A stretch of DNA of 64,000 bases, from positions 72,884,624 to 72,948,623 of the forward strand of contig CM049308.1 in NCBI GenBank assembly GCA_026874595.1, written 5' to 3'. This stretch comes from Sipunculus nudus (taxonomy: Eukaryota > Annelida > Sipuncula > Golfingiida > Sipunculidae). Below, piece after piece: positions 50,905-63,504 of the stretch (positions within the stretch are counted from its first letter, which is position 1; every line of letters starts with the position of its first letter). Position numbers and translations under genes: made by a program. The notes under the pieces are model-generated. The model saw nothing but the letters and a program-made list of their open reading frames with translations, searched no databases and was not told where the DNA came from.

Positions 50905-52192
50905 CGATGAAAACCATGTGACGCTATAATGGTATAATTACCTTTAATCATTGCGTTATGGTGATAACTTTAAAAGAAAAATATGTGACGACATGCTGGC
51001 GTTAGTGCCGTGTAATGAGGACGCCTTGGTGTTAACGTTATAGTGTAAACCATGTGACGTTATTAAGTCAAAAAGACACAAATGTCTTAACGTGATAGTA
51101 TAAACGAAATGGCAGAACGGGGATACCATATTGAACTTTCCAAACTATGACCGATCATTTTTTATAGTTGATGCACAATCTATATCTCCCACGATGTTAC
51201 TAATCGATATTAATCATTCTCAGTAAAAGGACATCTTTCAACAGTGACTTAAACACAATCCATATATGTAACGGTTATGCCTATGACAAATGTGTAATAT
51301 AGTAAGTATAAATATTACATAATGCATGTGTGCCATCAGCCAAAAGAGTGGTTATGCTGAAATATACAAAACGGCGAACGAGTTTAACTGCATGCACTCT
51401 CCCTGCTATCAAGGAACTGGCCACTACACTGCCAAGATTCCTTGTTTCATCGAGTCGCACTGGCGTCTATTTTATGAATAATGAACAGGCCTCCGGTCGA
51501 AATCACATCTGCCAATGAAGTTTAATTAACAACATGTAAACACTACCTTGTTCAAACGCCGTCTATACAAGAACAAATCCATCAAAAAGGGGGTCAGCTT
51601 AAAAAAATTCATTTGATTCTTGATGCCCTTCTGACACGTTTGACCTAAATTGGCAACAGATTGGTTTCGGCAGCCGCGTATATAGCTATAGTGTACGCAA
51701 GTTATTTGATTGGTCCATTTGTCTTGTTCATTATTAGTGTAACAGACTCTAGTACGGTCCGATAAAGCAAGCTATCATGGCAGCTTGGAGGTCAGATTTT
51801 TGCTAGTAGAAAGATTCTGCGTACTATTTTGTGCCAAACGTTATCGGAGTTAGTTTGTATATACAGATGTCATTTGGATTCGTAAGTTTGTCTTTATGAT
51901 TTACTGGTGCACATATTTAGATAGTATTTTGCCGTATATATATGCAGCTGAGATTTGTAAAATCCATACCATACACGCCGAATTGTGTTCCGGAGTTTAC
52001 ACTGTAAATTCAGATCTGCCTATCTCTATATCGCATAATTGCATGCTGTCACGTGGTTGACGTCGGACCTAATATGCATATACATGTGTATAAAACCTTT
52101 GCGTTGCATAGTTCATCCAACATTTGTAATCATAGAGAACAGTTACAGTGTATACAATAATCAAATAGTCAGCGCCATCGTGGATCATATGT

Positions 52193-52198
52193 AATAAA
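52193..52198 (+). terminator. candidate poly(A) signal AATAAA
   Basis: AATAAA is followed 20-40 bases later by a GT/T-rich stretch (GTGTGCTTG, then TTTTTATTTTATTTATTTTT), the usual downstream element. It is the first canonical hexamer after the stop codon of the TMEM196-like gene. Confidence 0.45.
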
Positions 52199-52215
52199 GT
52201 AAGCTTTAGAGTGTG

Positions 52216-54480
52216 CTTGTTTTTATTTTATTTATTTTTATCCAAATAACTGTGCGTCCAATAGCATTTTGTGTGAATATGGTAAAGCATTGCTTGTGTG
52301 GGTATGTGTTTGCGCTATAATTAGTCTTCAATGATTGCGCATAAGATCAGATATCACGATATTTTTTTTACATAAAAGTGATGAAGGTAATCAATTTATA
52401 CATATAAATTTAAATAAGATGATTTGAATAATTCTTGTACTGATTTTAAAGTTAATTTGAATGGTCACCTTTTATTCTGTTGATAATTCAATCAGCGATT
52501 GGTAGATTGGTAGTGATTCAAGCAGTGCTGACATCTGACGGGATGTTTTGTACTATTTTATCATATGGAGTTTTCCTAAATATTCATTATCGACGGTTTG
52601 AATTCTAATAATATTACGTGAGATAATGAAATGAACACCCTATGATTTTTTTTTTTCATTAAAGAAGTATTCTCTAGTTGCACAAAAATCAGCTGTACCC
52701 ATCACGTGCGTGTTTTTTTTTTCATCTTAATTGTGTCATATCCTCTGGCACACCTTGAATCTGAAATACTAGTCATGACAATTCAACCTGAACGCTATTT
52801 TCATTACTTGGTGTGGCAACAGGATAAGTGGCTTCGGTAAAATACGTCGTCATTTTTAACGGTTATTTCGTCGTTTTCAAGTGCGTTTGTATCAGCCATG
52901 ACAGGGCTGATCCCTAGGTACTGTTGTGTGTGTAAACAACAGCTTACTTGCGTCCGACGCGCAGATATACCACACCCGTGCATTATTTGGCCAGTTGAGC
53001 ACCATTGGGCTCGAAGAGGTTGGATGAAGGGATTGTTTCTTAGATATCAAGGGTTTCGTGACAACTTCGTATGTAAGTAAATCTTATAAAACTAGATTTA
53101 TTTTCTTTAATTGAAAAAAGAAATACAGGGGAAAGATAAGTGTATAAGACCCAAACATTCATTTATGGTCATTTCTACTTTATGTTATCATTGTAAATAC
53201 GGCTGTGTTTCATACATACCTACCCAAATTATGACAGTTCCAGCACATGGCCATGGGAGACTGGCTTGTACTCTATTACTTTAAAAAAGCTGAGAAAGTG
53301 GCGCCTCATACATCTAACTTGAGAACTAGCAGAACAACTTCGCCCCCAGTCTCAAGATGGCAGCAACATCCGGGGCAAACTGTTGAAAAGGCACACCTCT
53401 CACAGCATCTGATGTCACAATTATGTCTCTTCAGAAAAAAAACATTAATTGTCTTTGTTTGATTATAAAGGTAAACTCCTATATTATAAAATAATCTTTA
53501 TATCAATGGCTCTTCTATTAATGTAAGGATGACACCCTTCAGCCTGGCCCTGTCATATTACTTTTAGTCCGGTGAACTATAAAATTACCAAATGCTTTAA
53601 TTGTCGCTCACTCCTTATGAGAGGAGTGGTCACAAGTGCGTATTGTGTGTTCACAGACTCAACCAGCAACGTCACAGGGCCAAAACAATTGTATTGTAAT
53701 CCAAGGACAAAACCATCTTCTCGGATTTTGAATGTTTAAAGAGGCACATATATATAACAATCTATATAATTTGCAGCTGTAAGATGTCAGAAATATATTC
53801 GAAATAATACACGAAAAACCAAAAAATCCTGTTCGTTTGAAGAAGTCTACAAGCACGAACCTTCGACATAACGTTTAATGAATGAAGAATCTGCGTTTAT
53901 CTGTTGGTAAATGAATTGCTGGAACCATTTCCTCAGGTATTAAGCAGTGCCACCGTATCATATAAAAAACATTACAGCAAAGGCGAAATATCATAATCAA
54001 AAACGTACTTTTTGGATGGTTAGATTCAGTTGCTGACAGAAAAATGCGGGTATTTCACGAGGCACACGTTAACGTCGAGTGTCCAAGTCCCGAGGGCCAT
54101 GAAGGCGGCAAGGTGATCTAAAAGTGTTTACGGCCGTATAAAATCCAGTGTATAAAATATATGTGATGTTCTATTCGACAAATTAAGAATTAAAGTTTGA
54201 TGCAAAGAACTTTCATTGGAATATGTCATTTTCAAGGTGACAAAAAAGAGGAAATTGGGGAGTATTCTCACCATTCCGGCCCGAATAAATTAAATTCCAA
54301 ATGACACCTTTCGATCAGGCCCACCGAAGCCACTGATTATAGGAACGCATTCACATCCCAGTTACATGAAGTATAGATGACTTATTATGTTTCTCAGGAC
54401 TCAGGATATCATCTAGATTCCAACTCGAGGCAAAGGCAAAAATATTGTCCCATAAACTAGGACGTTCAGTTAGGAGAACA
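52216..54480. other. no supportable gene
   Basis: Sequence beyond the probable poly(A) site; only short unsupported open frames. Confidence 0.5.
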
Positions 54481-54485
54481 CATGC

Positions 54486-54592
<107 letters not shown>

Positions 54593-54762
54593 CATATATG
54601 TAAACTTTTCAGAGAATATTAAAAAATAAAAATTGTATATACAAAGCTTTATCCCCACCAGATGATTTTAAACATCAAAGCAAAAGCATGTATAAACTAA
54701 TATTAAAATATTCATGACAATCTGGAACCTCCAATTTAAAGTGTTATAAAGATATTTTATTG

Positions 54763-54869
54763 AACCGGACTTGGATTTGAGCTCTTGAAAACTCGGACTC
54801 GAGGACGGTGGACATGGACTCGAACCTAAAGGACTTGGACTGGGTGGCTTGAACTCGACTACGGCACTG
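54763..54869. mobile_element. hAT-like terminus with ACTCGGACTCGAG repeats (right end)
   Basis: A run of GGACTTGGACT, ACTCGGACTCGAGG, GGACTCGAACC and GAACTCGACTACGG ends in CACTG. This resembles a widespread class of short elements whose ends are made of GAGTCCAAGTC units. Only one end was recognised. Confidence 0.4.
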
Positions 54870-55095
54870 ATATCTGAAAGGTCGCTTTCATTCTAAGGGA
54901 ACAACCGTCGTTTTTTATCAACCTTCGTGCTTGTGCATTTACATGCGGTATTATTCAGAAGGCAAAATAATACGGTACGAATATAGCATTCGGTTTACCA
55001 AGTAGCTGCATTAGTTTTAACTCCCAGTGGCATATTAGGGTGCAACGTTAACATAACTTAAGGCCAAGTTTCTCTTGCCATGTTCTGTCTACGGT

Positions 55096-55700
55096 TCACC
55101 ATGTTTTTGTAGGTCGTGAGAGAAATTGGGAGGACGTGGCCTTTACCGTAGGACACCGTAGAGGCGGGGGGGGGGGGGGGGAGGGGGGGGGATGAATGAC
55201 CGTGGGTGGTCTTGAGAGGTCCACGTTATCTGTGAAATGTTCAAAGAGGACGGGGCAGAACGTGGCACCTTGTATATAAATGTTCACCTCTTGGCACCCT
55301 TGACGGAAGTGATTTGGGTTGTTTATACCCTGGGAGCTGGGGCACAGCAAATCCTCTTGTCACCCAACAACGTGGTCCGTTTCCTTAGGAAAATGTGACT
55401 GAACTTGGTTACGCTGCCGTGACACTGCCATCTGTGAACGTAGATAACAGTATTAGCATGTGGTAAGTACTGGGAAGAACTGGAACTATGTACGTTCTTC
55501 TATGGCAGGCAACATTTTAGCGTAGGAGAACGTTATTATAAACGTCGCAACGCCTAGCAGCACCGTGGAGAGAACGTGCCACGAACGTCTCCAGAAGACG
55601 GTCTTCAATTTCATCACGTCCATTCCCGACAATACCGCGTTCAGGTTTGCCGTAGTTGAACCTTGAGATACGGTAGGACAAGGTAAGTGAGACATAGGCT
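55096..55700 (-). other. protein-like minus-strand frames, possible decayed gene
   Basis: Locally GC-richer DNA. One frame reads GMDVMKLKTVFWRRSWHVLS, then a hydrophobic TVLLGVATFIITFSY, then AKMLPAIEERT and a stop. About 150 bp further on the same strand another frame reads FRQGCQEVNIYIQGATFCPV, then FEHFTDNVDLSRPPT, and runs into a poly-C tract (55160-55192 on the plus strand). No splice pair joining the two was found. It could be a broken membrane-protein gene or chance. Confidence 0.25.
55167..55192. repeat. poly-G tract
   Basis: G-run with one A, ending GGATG. It interrupts the protein-like minus-strand region. Confidence 0.9.
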
Positions 55701-56232
55701 TACACTAAACAGGAAAGTTGTTCTTACGTTACAAACACGGACAGGGTATATTATAATTTACAAAAAATAACTTAATGCACAACTGATACTGACATCTATT
55801 TGAATCTTGACAAACCAACCCCATTTTTTGTGTCCACCAAAGAAACTGACAGGAACAGCCGACGTTGTATTGTAACGTGACCGTGACCTTACAGGTCAAA
55901 GGTCATGCCTAAGAGCATGCAGAGATAATTAAAAAAATAAGACATTGATAAATTTAAATAACATTTATTTAATAAAAAAATACAAGAACAGTTGCCAAAG
56001 ATGTAATGAGAAATCAGTGGGTCAAGCGGGTAATATAATTAAGCTCTAGCCCCTGTAGTTATTTTTTAAAAAGAAATGGCCCTCGCTGATCTCACCAAAT
56101 GCTGTTAGTTCTACTTCGAGCTGGCTGTCTAGACGAAATCAGCTGTTTGTTGTCTGGGCGACGCTCACGGTTGAGCTCTGGCGACGATCTGACCTAGATA
56201 TGGCCAGACGCCCCCCTTTAATTGTTTCCCTT

Positions 56233-56345
56233 CCGGAAACCCGTTTGACGGGCGGAAGGCAGGAAGCCAAGCGGAAGCCCAGTTTACAAGCGGAAAGCCG
56301 TATGACAGACGGAAGCCCGTTTTACAACCGGAAACGTGTCACACA
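56233..56345. repeat. GC-rich minisatellite of CGGAAGCCCGTTT units
   Basis: Four to five imperfect units built from GGAANCCCGTTTNAC and (A/G)(A/C)CGGAA in a GC-rich island. A 77-codon open frame over it (56200-56433) has no other support. Confidence 0.6.
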
Positions 56346-57146
56346 GGTCCCTGCCAGCAATACTTGTTTTTCTACCCTCGTTACAGTAGTTTGGCGTTTT
56401 CGGAGCATCGAGTTTCAGCACAGGGACAAATAAACATACTTGTGTAAGGAGTAAATGGCCTGTAAATTGGGAATGAGATCCTGGCTCTCTGAGGTCAGAT
56501 GTATTAAATTTTCTTATTGGCCAAAGTCGGGAAATCCCTCAAATACTCAGCTCTAACAGTAAATAATCACACAATCCGTGATATTCCATGACATTGAAAT
56601 TTAACAAAATAAATAGTCTTATTTTGCATGAACAGGTTGAAAGCTGATAGAAAAATACAAACAGATAGGGGGGTCCCTTTTCATGAAATCACTTTACACA
56701 TGCGGTTCCCTGGGGTGACCTGGCTCGCGGCGATTACTTGCGCCTGCCAAACAAGTTTTTCCGCTTATCAAGATTTCTTGAAAAACAAAATGGCACACCA
56801 AATAACAGGGGCACTTGATTACAACGGTAGCAGCATCTAGCGCCCGCTGGAGAGACTACATTACATTCTTGTCAGTGTTGATACTGATAAAAAAAAATCA
56901 AATATTCTGGTCACTGCTTTTTTCAAAATACATGGCTAGCGTTTTCTAACATAGTATCCCAGATGGCATGTTTTATTTACTAATGTATTACAATTACTTA
57001 AAACATGCGTAAACCGTAACTTTAACCAGTTTTTTCTACACTGTGGAAGGGGTAACCCGCTAAATCACCTCCGCTGGGGTGCAGCTCGTACCCCCTCCCT
57101 CACTTTTGGACTTTACGTCTATAAGTTATTTTAACTGTCAATTTAG

Positions 57147-57260
57147 CAGTGTTGTAGTCGCGTTCACACTCTTCGAGTCCAAGTACAAGTACGAGCCCAC
57201 GCCACTCGAGTCGGAGTCCTTGATGTCCGAGACCAAGTCCGCTTTCCGTTCCGTTCCGTG
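57147..57260. mobile_element. hAT-like terminus with GAGTCCAAGTC repeats (left end)
   Basis: Starts CAGTGTTGTAGTCGCG, followed by CGAGTCCAAGTACAAGTACG, CTCGAGTCGGAGTCC and GACCAAGTCCG. It is the opposite strand of the family seen at 54763. The other end was not found. Confidence 0.4.
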
Positions 57261-57482
57261 TTTTAGGCCAGCCCCGGAAAACCCCCCAGGAAGTGTGAGT
57301 GAGGTCCTTTATTTTGACTTTGCCGAACTGATTTCCAAAGGCGAAGCGTAGTGAATACTGCAACCAGTGACAGACGCCATGTCACTTGACCACAAGATTC
57401 TAAAGAAGCAGAGGGTTGCAAAATATAAATGTTTGATTTTGTTTTGAAGTTTACATCTCATAATAGGCCATTGGTCCCTCAT

Positions 57483-57690
57483 AGTCAGTTGGCTCAATGG
57501 AATTATCGTTACACGTTGGAAAAAAGCACCAAATTTGGTATGAAGTATCTACAGGTCAATCCTGATCATTCTGGAGAGGGTGCCCACCCTAACTCGATTT
57601 CTGGTTCTTTCAGCAGGCCCGAGTCCAAAATAACAGAATTTTACGTAAAATTTCACAAGTTTACAACAATAAACGGAATGTTGTAACCTC
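57483..57690 (+). repeat. interspersed repeat C, copy 1 (open frame)
   Basis: Shares AGTCAG(T/G)TGGCT, ATCGTTACA and AAAAGCACCAAATTTGGTAT with the minus strand of the copies at 60285 and 61240. The translation YRYTLEKSTKFG is in the same frame as YRYRPDKSTKVG of copy 3. This suggests a once-coding repeat. Family not recognised. Confidence 0.55.
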
Positions 57691-57710
57691 AATTGACTCT
57701 TAAACTCATT

Positions 57711-58011
57711 TTAAATTAATCAATATACATAATAAGAACACCATTATGAAATATAATGAACAGTTATCGTAGAAATTGTGTCGAAAATCATATTAAAATA
57801 TATTTGTAGGTCGCAAGAGGTCAAAAGGTCACGTCATCCATTGATGTGAAACTGTATGCTTTAAGTGTTTTTAAATGCCCTCATGTTCTGAAGTGAAAAT
57901 ATTGGAGGGGTTAAGAAATATATCATTTCAATAAAAAATTAAAATTGCATAAAGGTAAGGATTATAAAGATTAAACACCCATATAATTAAAATATATAGG
58001 AAATATACTAG

Positions 58012-58042
<31 letters not shown>

Positions 58043-59175
58043 ATATAAACTTTTCCAGTGAAACCATCCCTTTCGAAGCTATATCTGAAGTCGTATTGAC
58101 GAAGAACCCAGGTGATTGAAACAATTCATTGAATTTGTCGCACCTTTGTTCATTAATTATCGGGGCACAAATACATCTCGATTATAAAATATGGTAAATG
58201 CGATAATGAAAATGTGTCATGAAGCAATATTTGTTGACACATATCCAAAATAATATCCAACTGGAGGGAAAAAGGGCTACAAGCAAATCCATGGACTTTT
58301 TGAGTAAATAATAAGCTAATGGCGGTTCTTGAACATCCGTTGGGTATTATATATGTTTGGAATAATAAAATTTCCAAGAATTTAATACATTGCAGTAAAA
58401 TTATCGATGGTAGCAATTTAGATCAAGTTTCAATAGGACGGAGCTTGCAGTGGCGTTTAGTCATCTGTTGTTGTATTTTTATGGGTTGAGAGTCGATTAT
58501 GGTTTGTACATATATTAAATAAATACTTACATCGCGGATAATTTTATATAACTACCTAATTCCTAATTTATTATAATTTTATTTAATCAATATACATATT
58601 AAGAACTCCTAAATATATCAAACATCAATTGCAGTAAATATGACCAAAACCAGTTTAAAGGTTAAATGTAGCCAGCTTCAGGTCAGAAGGTCACATCATC
58701 AGTTCATCCGTTAATTGGCCCACCGTTTTAATGTTAAAATATTGGAGCTCAGCTTTTAAGAAACAATTTGTTTAAATGCTGTGCTGAATACGTAGTTACA
58801 AAGAACACAGGTAATTGAAAAGATTTGTTGAGCTGCCTAAATATTTGATCACTGAGGGACTGTGCATTAATGCATCTCAGTCCGTAAATGATATACAGGC
58901 AAGTGAGACAATTCTCAGAATAAAGCAGCGTTTGTTTACACTTATCCTAAATAATATTTAATGAAATGACAAGTTTGGCTTGTGGCTTTGTTTTCAGATC
59001 TATGCACTGTGAGACTGTGGATACTTTTAGGGTACAAATTTAGTTAATGAGGACTTATGAAGATCAGCTCGGTGTTTTATTCGTTTAGAATAAATATGTC
59101 TCTATAAAAATAAATGTCATTAAAATTATCGATTTGCGTTGTTCAGACCAAGTTTTTACATTCTATGTTGTTTGG
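57711..59175. repeat. ancient tandem duplication, two diverged units
   Basis: Collinear blocks recur at offsets of about 700-867 bp: CAATATACATAATAAGAACA (57721) with CAATATACATATTAAGAACT (58588); AAGAACCCAGGTGATTGAAA (58100) with AAGAACACAGGTAATTGAAA (58801); ATATCCAAAATAATATCCAA (58242) with TTATCCTAAATAATATTTAA (58942); and GATCAAGTTT with GACCAAGTTT. A (TA)n expansion at 58012-58047 accounts for part of the offset change. No gene recognised in either unit. Confidence 0.6.
58012..58047. repeat. (TA)n microsatellite
   Basis: TA run with one TTT interruption inside the first unit of the 57.7-59.2 kb duplication. Confidence 0.9.
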
Positions 59176-59179
59176 ACAT

Positions 59180-60280
59180 AGGAGGAAATGTCCGACTGAG
59201 TTAACTTTAACTGTTTATGATTATAAAGTAAGGAAGTGAATAGGAATATGCCTATGTTATATTATAATGCTTAGATCGCCACTTAAGTGTAAGTTTAAAG
59301 TTCTATAAAAGCAAGAAGATATATCTATCAGGAAAAGGTGGCTTTGTCTTAAGTTTACCTAAACATTTTGTTGTTCAGAGGTGTTTGTTAATGTTGGATT
59401 CCTAAACCTAAGAACCTTTAGGGTGAATTTCAGAGAGTGTATGGGGATACAGATAACACATATATTGGATTTGGAATATAATTGGTCGATTTTGTTATTT
59501 AGACATATGCTTTCAAGTTTTCATTTATTTAAAGACATCTTTTAGATTAAATCATTTCATTAAGATGTTGGTTACCATATACGGGAATCAGAATAGACTG
59601 TGAAATTAATTAAACCGCAGGCTTGCATATAATATAGAAAAATAAATCATGTATCTATAGTATTTATTTTTACATTCCCAAAATAAAAAAAGGTCTTAAG
59701 TTGATAGGTAATGGGATGCAGGAATTAGAATGGAATAAGAAATGTAGGCTAATATATATTCTACAGGACATGGTCTCTGGAAAAAATAACGAATAACTAA
59801 GTATGTATTAAACCACCGTAGAAAACCAGTATATAAACAAAACAGTTTGCTATATAACAAACGTCATCTGCAGTTAAATCTTGGAAATTTATAACGCATA
59901 TTTTCCGGCTAATACAGAACATAACAGGATAATTTTAGGCTATTAACGTTTATATTTTGCTATGGCATTTAAGCGTATAACATAACTGCATGCGAAGTCT
60001 GGATCCCAAATTAAAGTCAACTACGATGACCGCAAAGACAGTTATCAATAATTCCTAACAGACATAATTGTCAAACTCTGACAAAAGATATAAGGAATTA
60101 TTAAACAAACAAACAATGTAAATAAATGTTCCTCTTCACTAAAACATTTTTGTTACATTTTCATCATGGTTGATGACCGCCATTTTGAGATCTGTCATGA
60201 ATACGTATCATTTGGTGTTATGTTGGCTTCTTGTGCACATATAAAATATTAAACATATTAGACTGGAACGTATTTTTCTT
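59180..60280. other. no supportable gene
   Basis: AT-rich; follows the tandem duplication and precedes repeat C copy 2. Nothing recognised. Confidence 0.5.
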
Positions 60281-60284
60281 TTTC

Positions 60285-60560
60285 TTTATTTGGTATATCA
60301 TTTACAATATTCTATCCAGATAAAGCTGATCTTAAGTGATTTTCCTTTCCCTGACCCTTCATATTTTTATGCTAAATTTTGTTATTTTGGTTAGCAAGGC
60401 CAACTAGGTTTTAGGTGCTCAAAGGAAACTAGTATGTACTTCACCTAGGGACCTCCTCTTAAATCAACCCCCTAAATGTACTCTATCCACCTACAAAATT
60501 TGGTGCTTTTATCCGATCTGTAACGATATGGTCCAAATTTGACGCTAAGCCACCTGACTA
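60285..60560 (-). repeat. interspersed repeat C, copy 2
   Basis: Nearly identical to copy 3 over GGTGCTTTTATCCG, TCTGTAACGATATGG and GACGCTAAGCCACCTGACTA. Reading frame broken by stops. Confidence 0.6.
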
Positions 60561-60600
60561 AAAGCAAACCTAGATTGTACACCCCTTTGCAAATGTAACT

Positions 60601-60642
60601 ACCAAATTTGTGTTCCAGAATACCAAATTTGTGTTCCAGAAT
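60601..60642. repeat. perfect 21-bp tandem duplication
   Basis: The 21-bp unit ACCAAATTTGTGTTCCAGAA plus T occurs twice with no mismatch, so it is probably recent. Confidence 0.85.
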
Positions 60643-61239
60643 GTGCCATTGTTAACTTTTTGTTTTGATAATATGACCGTTATTTGATAAAGCAGTCTGA
60701 AGGATTTTATTTCTATGTAATATTTCAATTTGTTGTGAATTTTCAAACAGGCGATGTATAAGTGGTAATTTGTCAACATATTATCAGGAATGTGTTCGGA
60801 TTCTTGTAACTTGGCAACTATTATATTAATAAAATAATTCTAAAAAAAATTCATTATGCTGGCCCAGAAGTTTACATTTTTGAATTTGCAACGATTTTCA
60901 AAGATCAGTTACAATGAATAACGAACAAATAAAAATATGAACGTTAGGTTGATCTTGATCGGATATATGGTTCATCGGTCATATCTAGTTCAAACACAAG
61001 TAGCCGCTAAGGCAACTATCCGTTATTGTAAACATTTAATACTTTCCAAAAAAACTGAATCTCAAACTCAACAATACTAACCAAGAAAAATATTTGCACA
61101 TTTTTTCGTTTATACACTTAATATCTTAATTTAATGTTTGCTTATAGCTTTACAAGTCCCTAAAAGGGTAAGGTCACGTGACCATTGTACATTTTTGGGC
61201 ATGTAAATGGAAATGATAGAAAGAACACTTCTTTGGCTT

Positions 61240-61514
61240 TCATTTGGTATATAATTCACTATATTTGATTAAACAATAGTGGATCTACGGTTATTTTTCC
61301 TTCCCGATCGCTCTTCATTTTCATGCGAAAAGAGGGTACTGTGATACCCAAGGCGCAGTTGGTTTTCAGGCTCTTAAACTTATCTCTTGGGTACTCCATG
61401 GGGGCTCCCCCTCTGAAATCATCCGTTTTGGTGTACTCACCCATATACCAACTTTGGTGCTTTTATCCGGTCTGTAACGATATGGCCAAAACCTGACGCT
61501 AAGCCACCTGACTA
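61240..61514 (-). repeat. interspersed repeat C, copy 3 (open frame)
   Basis: The minus strand keeps an open frame reading FWPYRYRPDKSTKVGIWVST, then SEGEPPWSTQEI. It is about 950 bp from copy 2 in the same orientation, possibly from a local duplication of the 60.2-61.6 kb segment. Confidence 0.6.
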
Positions 61515-62112
61515 TCATCAGTTTTAAGATGAGACTGTGGGATAATTTTTTTGTTTCACAGGACAATTGCCAAATTCCAATGGGCACCCTCCTGTGGAAC
61601 AGACTATAGTTAAAAAAAGGATTCCAGTTAATGGTTACACTTAAGATTGGTGCGTACACCTTATTTTGGCCTATATAGATATGCCTGATTCTATCGTCAC
61701 AAACGATTTTTTATTTTGTTAAGAAGACCTGTTTGTATAATGAGGCCCTGGGCTGCATGCCATTCAGTACTGCTCATAATTCGATTGCTGCTATAACAAA
61801 GGCCATCAAACATAACATATTATCTGGCATATATATTTTTTTATAGCGGGAAGCAATCAAGGGGTAATCAGACTTGTAAATTGACATTCAATTTGATTAT
61901 ATTGACTTAGGGCGCCCTCTCGTGTTGACTGGTTGAATCACTCCACATGTGTGTCGCCGGCATTCTGTGCCATTTTGATAATATTTATACTATTTTATGC
62001 TCTGTGGATGATTCAGCAAAAACGGACCGGTTTCGTTTTTAATTGATTTTTAGTTTAACTTGCAAGTTATATTTTTTCAAACAAAGTGTCTATGAAAGAC
62101 TGTGACCTATAT

Positions 62113-62287
62113 CAGGGGTCGGGCGGATCAAGGACTTTGGAAATGGGAGGGTCCAACCTAGGAAGACTAAGAAGAAAACCTAAAAAAAAAAGGTCCTCTG
62201 ATCCAGAAAGAGAGGAGTCAAGGCCGGAAACATTTGTTTTAGAACCTAAAAAGTGGTGTTGTGGCTCAAAAGGAGGATCCGCCACTG
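62113..62287. mobile_element. short hAT-like element
   Basis: Starts CAGGGGTCGGGCGGATC and ends GGATCCGCCACTG, whose reverse complement is CAGTGGCGGATCC. These are imperfect inverted ends of the hAT kind. No 8-bp duplication could be read. A purine-rich interior gives short open frames on both strands without coding character. Confidence 0.5.
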
Positions 62288-63504
62288 TATACAAATAGCT
62301 GAACAGAAAATCAGTTTGCATCCCGAACTGCATCCAACATATCTTCGAAGCCACGATGGAAGTAGGTGCATGGCAAAGCTTCAAATTTTCATGCTTTCAG
62401 GCCATGATATGTTTTTTCAATGAACCATGTGAATGCTACAATACTTAAAAGCTAGAATCAATTAAGCAAATCGTTAATTATATTGTTAATTATTATGTAT
62501 ATTGACACATACAATTAACCACAACACATGACACATTTCAGGCAAACATAAGATATAAATAGATTCAACCTTATATAATAGATTCAAGAAGGAAGATATT
62601 ATAAAAATTCTAAGAAAATAACGCAAAGAATCTGAACTCTCTTTAAGGGTAATCTGGTATTGTAAGGGGGGGGTAGATCTGATATCGATTTCAAGTTAAT
62701 CCCCCAGGGTTAATTTGGAATAGCCTCACAGGTGCAGTAAAGACCACATGTACCCAGCAGCTCTTGTGGCTTATGGATATGACACTTGTATTTCCAGGCC
62801 AGGGTATATCAAATGGGAACTTCATAGAATAATAAAATACAATCAGGGAAAAGTTGTTTACACAAAGTATCACCAGATCAGGTTATTTTAAATGGTACTC
62901 TCATAGAATCATAAAATATTGTCAGAAAAATGGAGTATAGTATGTAATAACGTTGCACTTATTGTTGTCGTTGGTTGCTTACATAAGAGTGCCGATTGGA
63001 CCGGTGGATTATTCAATACAATTTTTTTATTGTGTAAGCAATTTGACTTACTGTACTACGGTTAATTTATGATTAGCTGACAGAAGATTCTAGAGAATTC
63101 AGGCAGTTGATAATTTCCAGTAAGTAGATTCCAAAGAGAACGGAACGTACTTTTACTTGCTAGAGCGTGAGAGAAGATTCGATAGAGACGGGTATGTATA
63201 GGCCTAGGACTTGCTCAAGGCCGTCAGGGGTCAATCATTGAGTTAGAAACTGGTGACGAGACGTGTTATGGTAACAACAGTTCAGGTCTACACCGAGCAG
63301 AATGTGTTTAAAATACCGCGTAGGACAATACTGGTCATGGATTCAGTATATTTAATCAATCAAGGCGTTGGTGGATTACGTGAACTGTACGTTGGTGAAG
63401 ACATTGTTACTTGTGAGATTGGAGCCAGTTATTTGACATTTTCGGAATAAACCTGTGTTTTGTTACCCTAAATATCGAGTGATATTTCTGGATTTCTGCG
63501 TGCA

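Larger units (their letters stand above)
50879..52198 (+). other. probable 3' UTR of the TMEM196-like gene
   Basis: After the stop there is no further coding signal. The first canonical AATAAA I find is at 52193-52198. The UTR would be about 1.3 kb and begins with two consensus CRE palindromes. The end point is inferred from the signal only. Confidence 0.45.

Noticed and set aside
55096-55700. Naming the 55-kb minus-strand frames as a BK-channel beta-like subunit
   Set aside because: A vague resemblance (helix, then a C-x-E-V segment in the loop) was noticed, but frames do not join, key cysteines cannot be placed and no splice model works.
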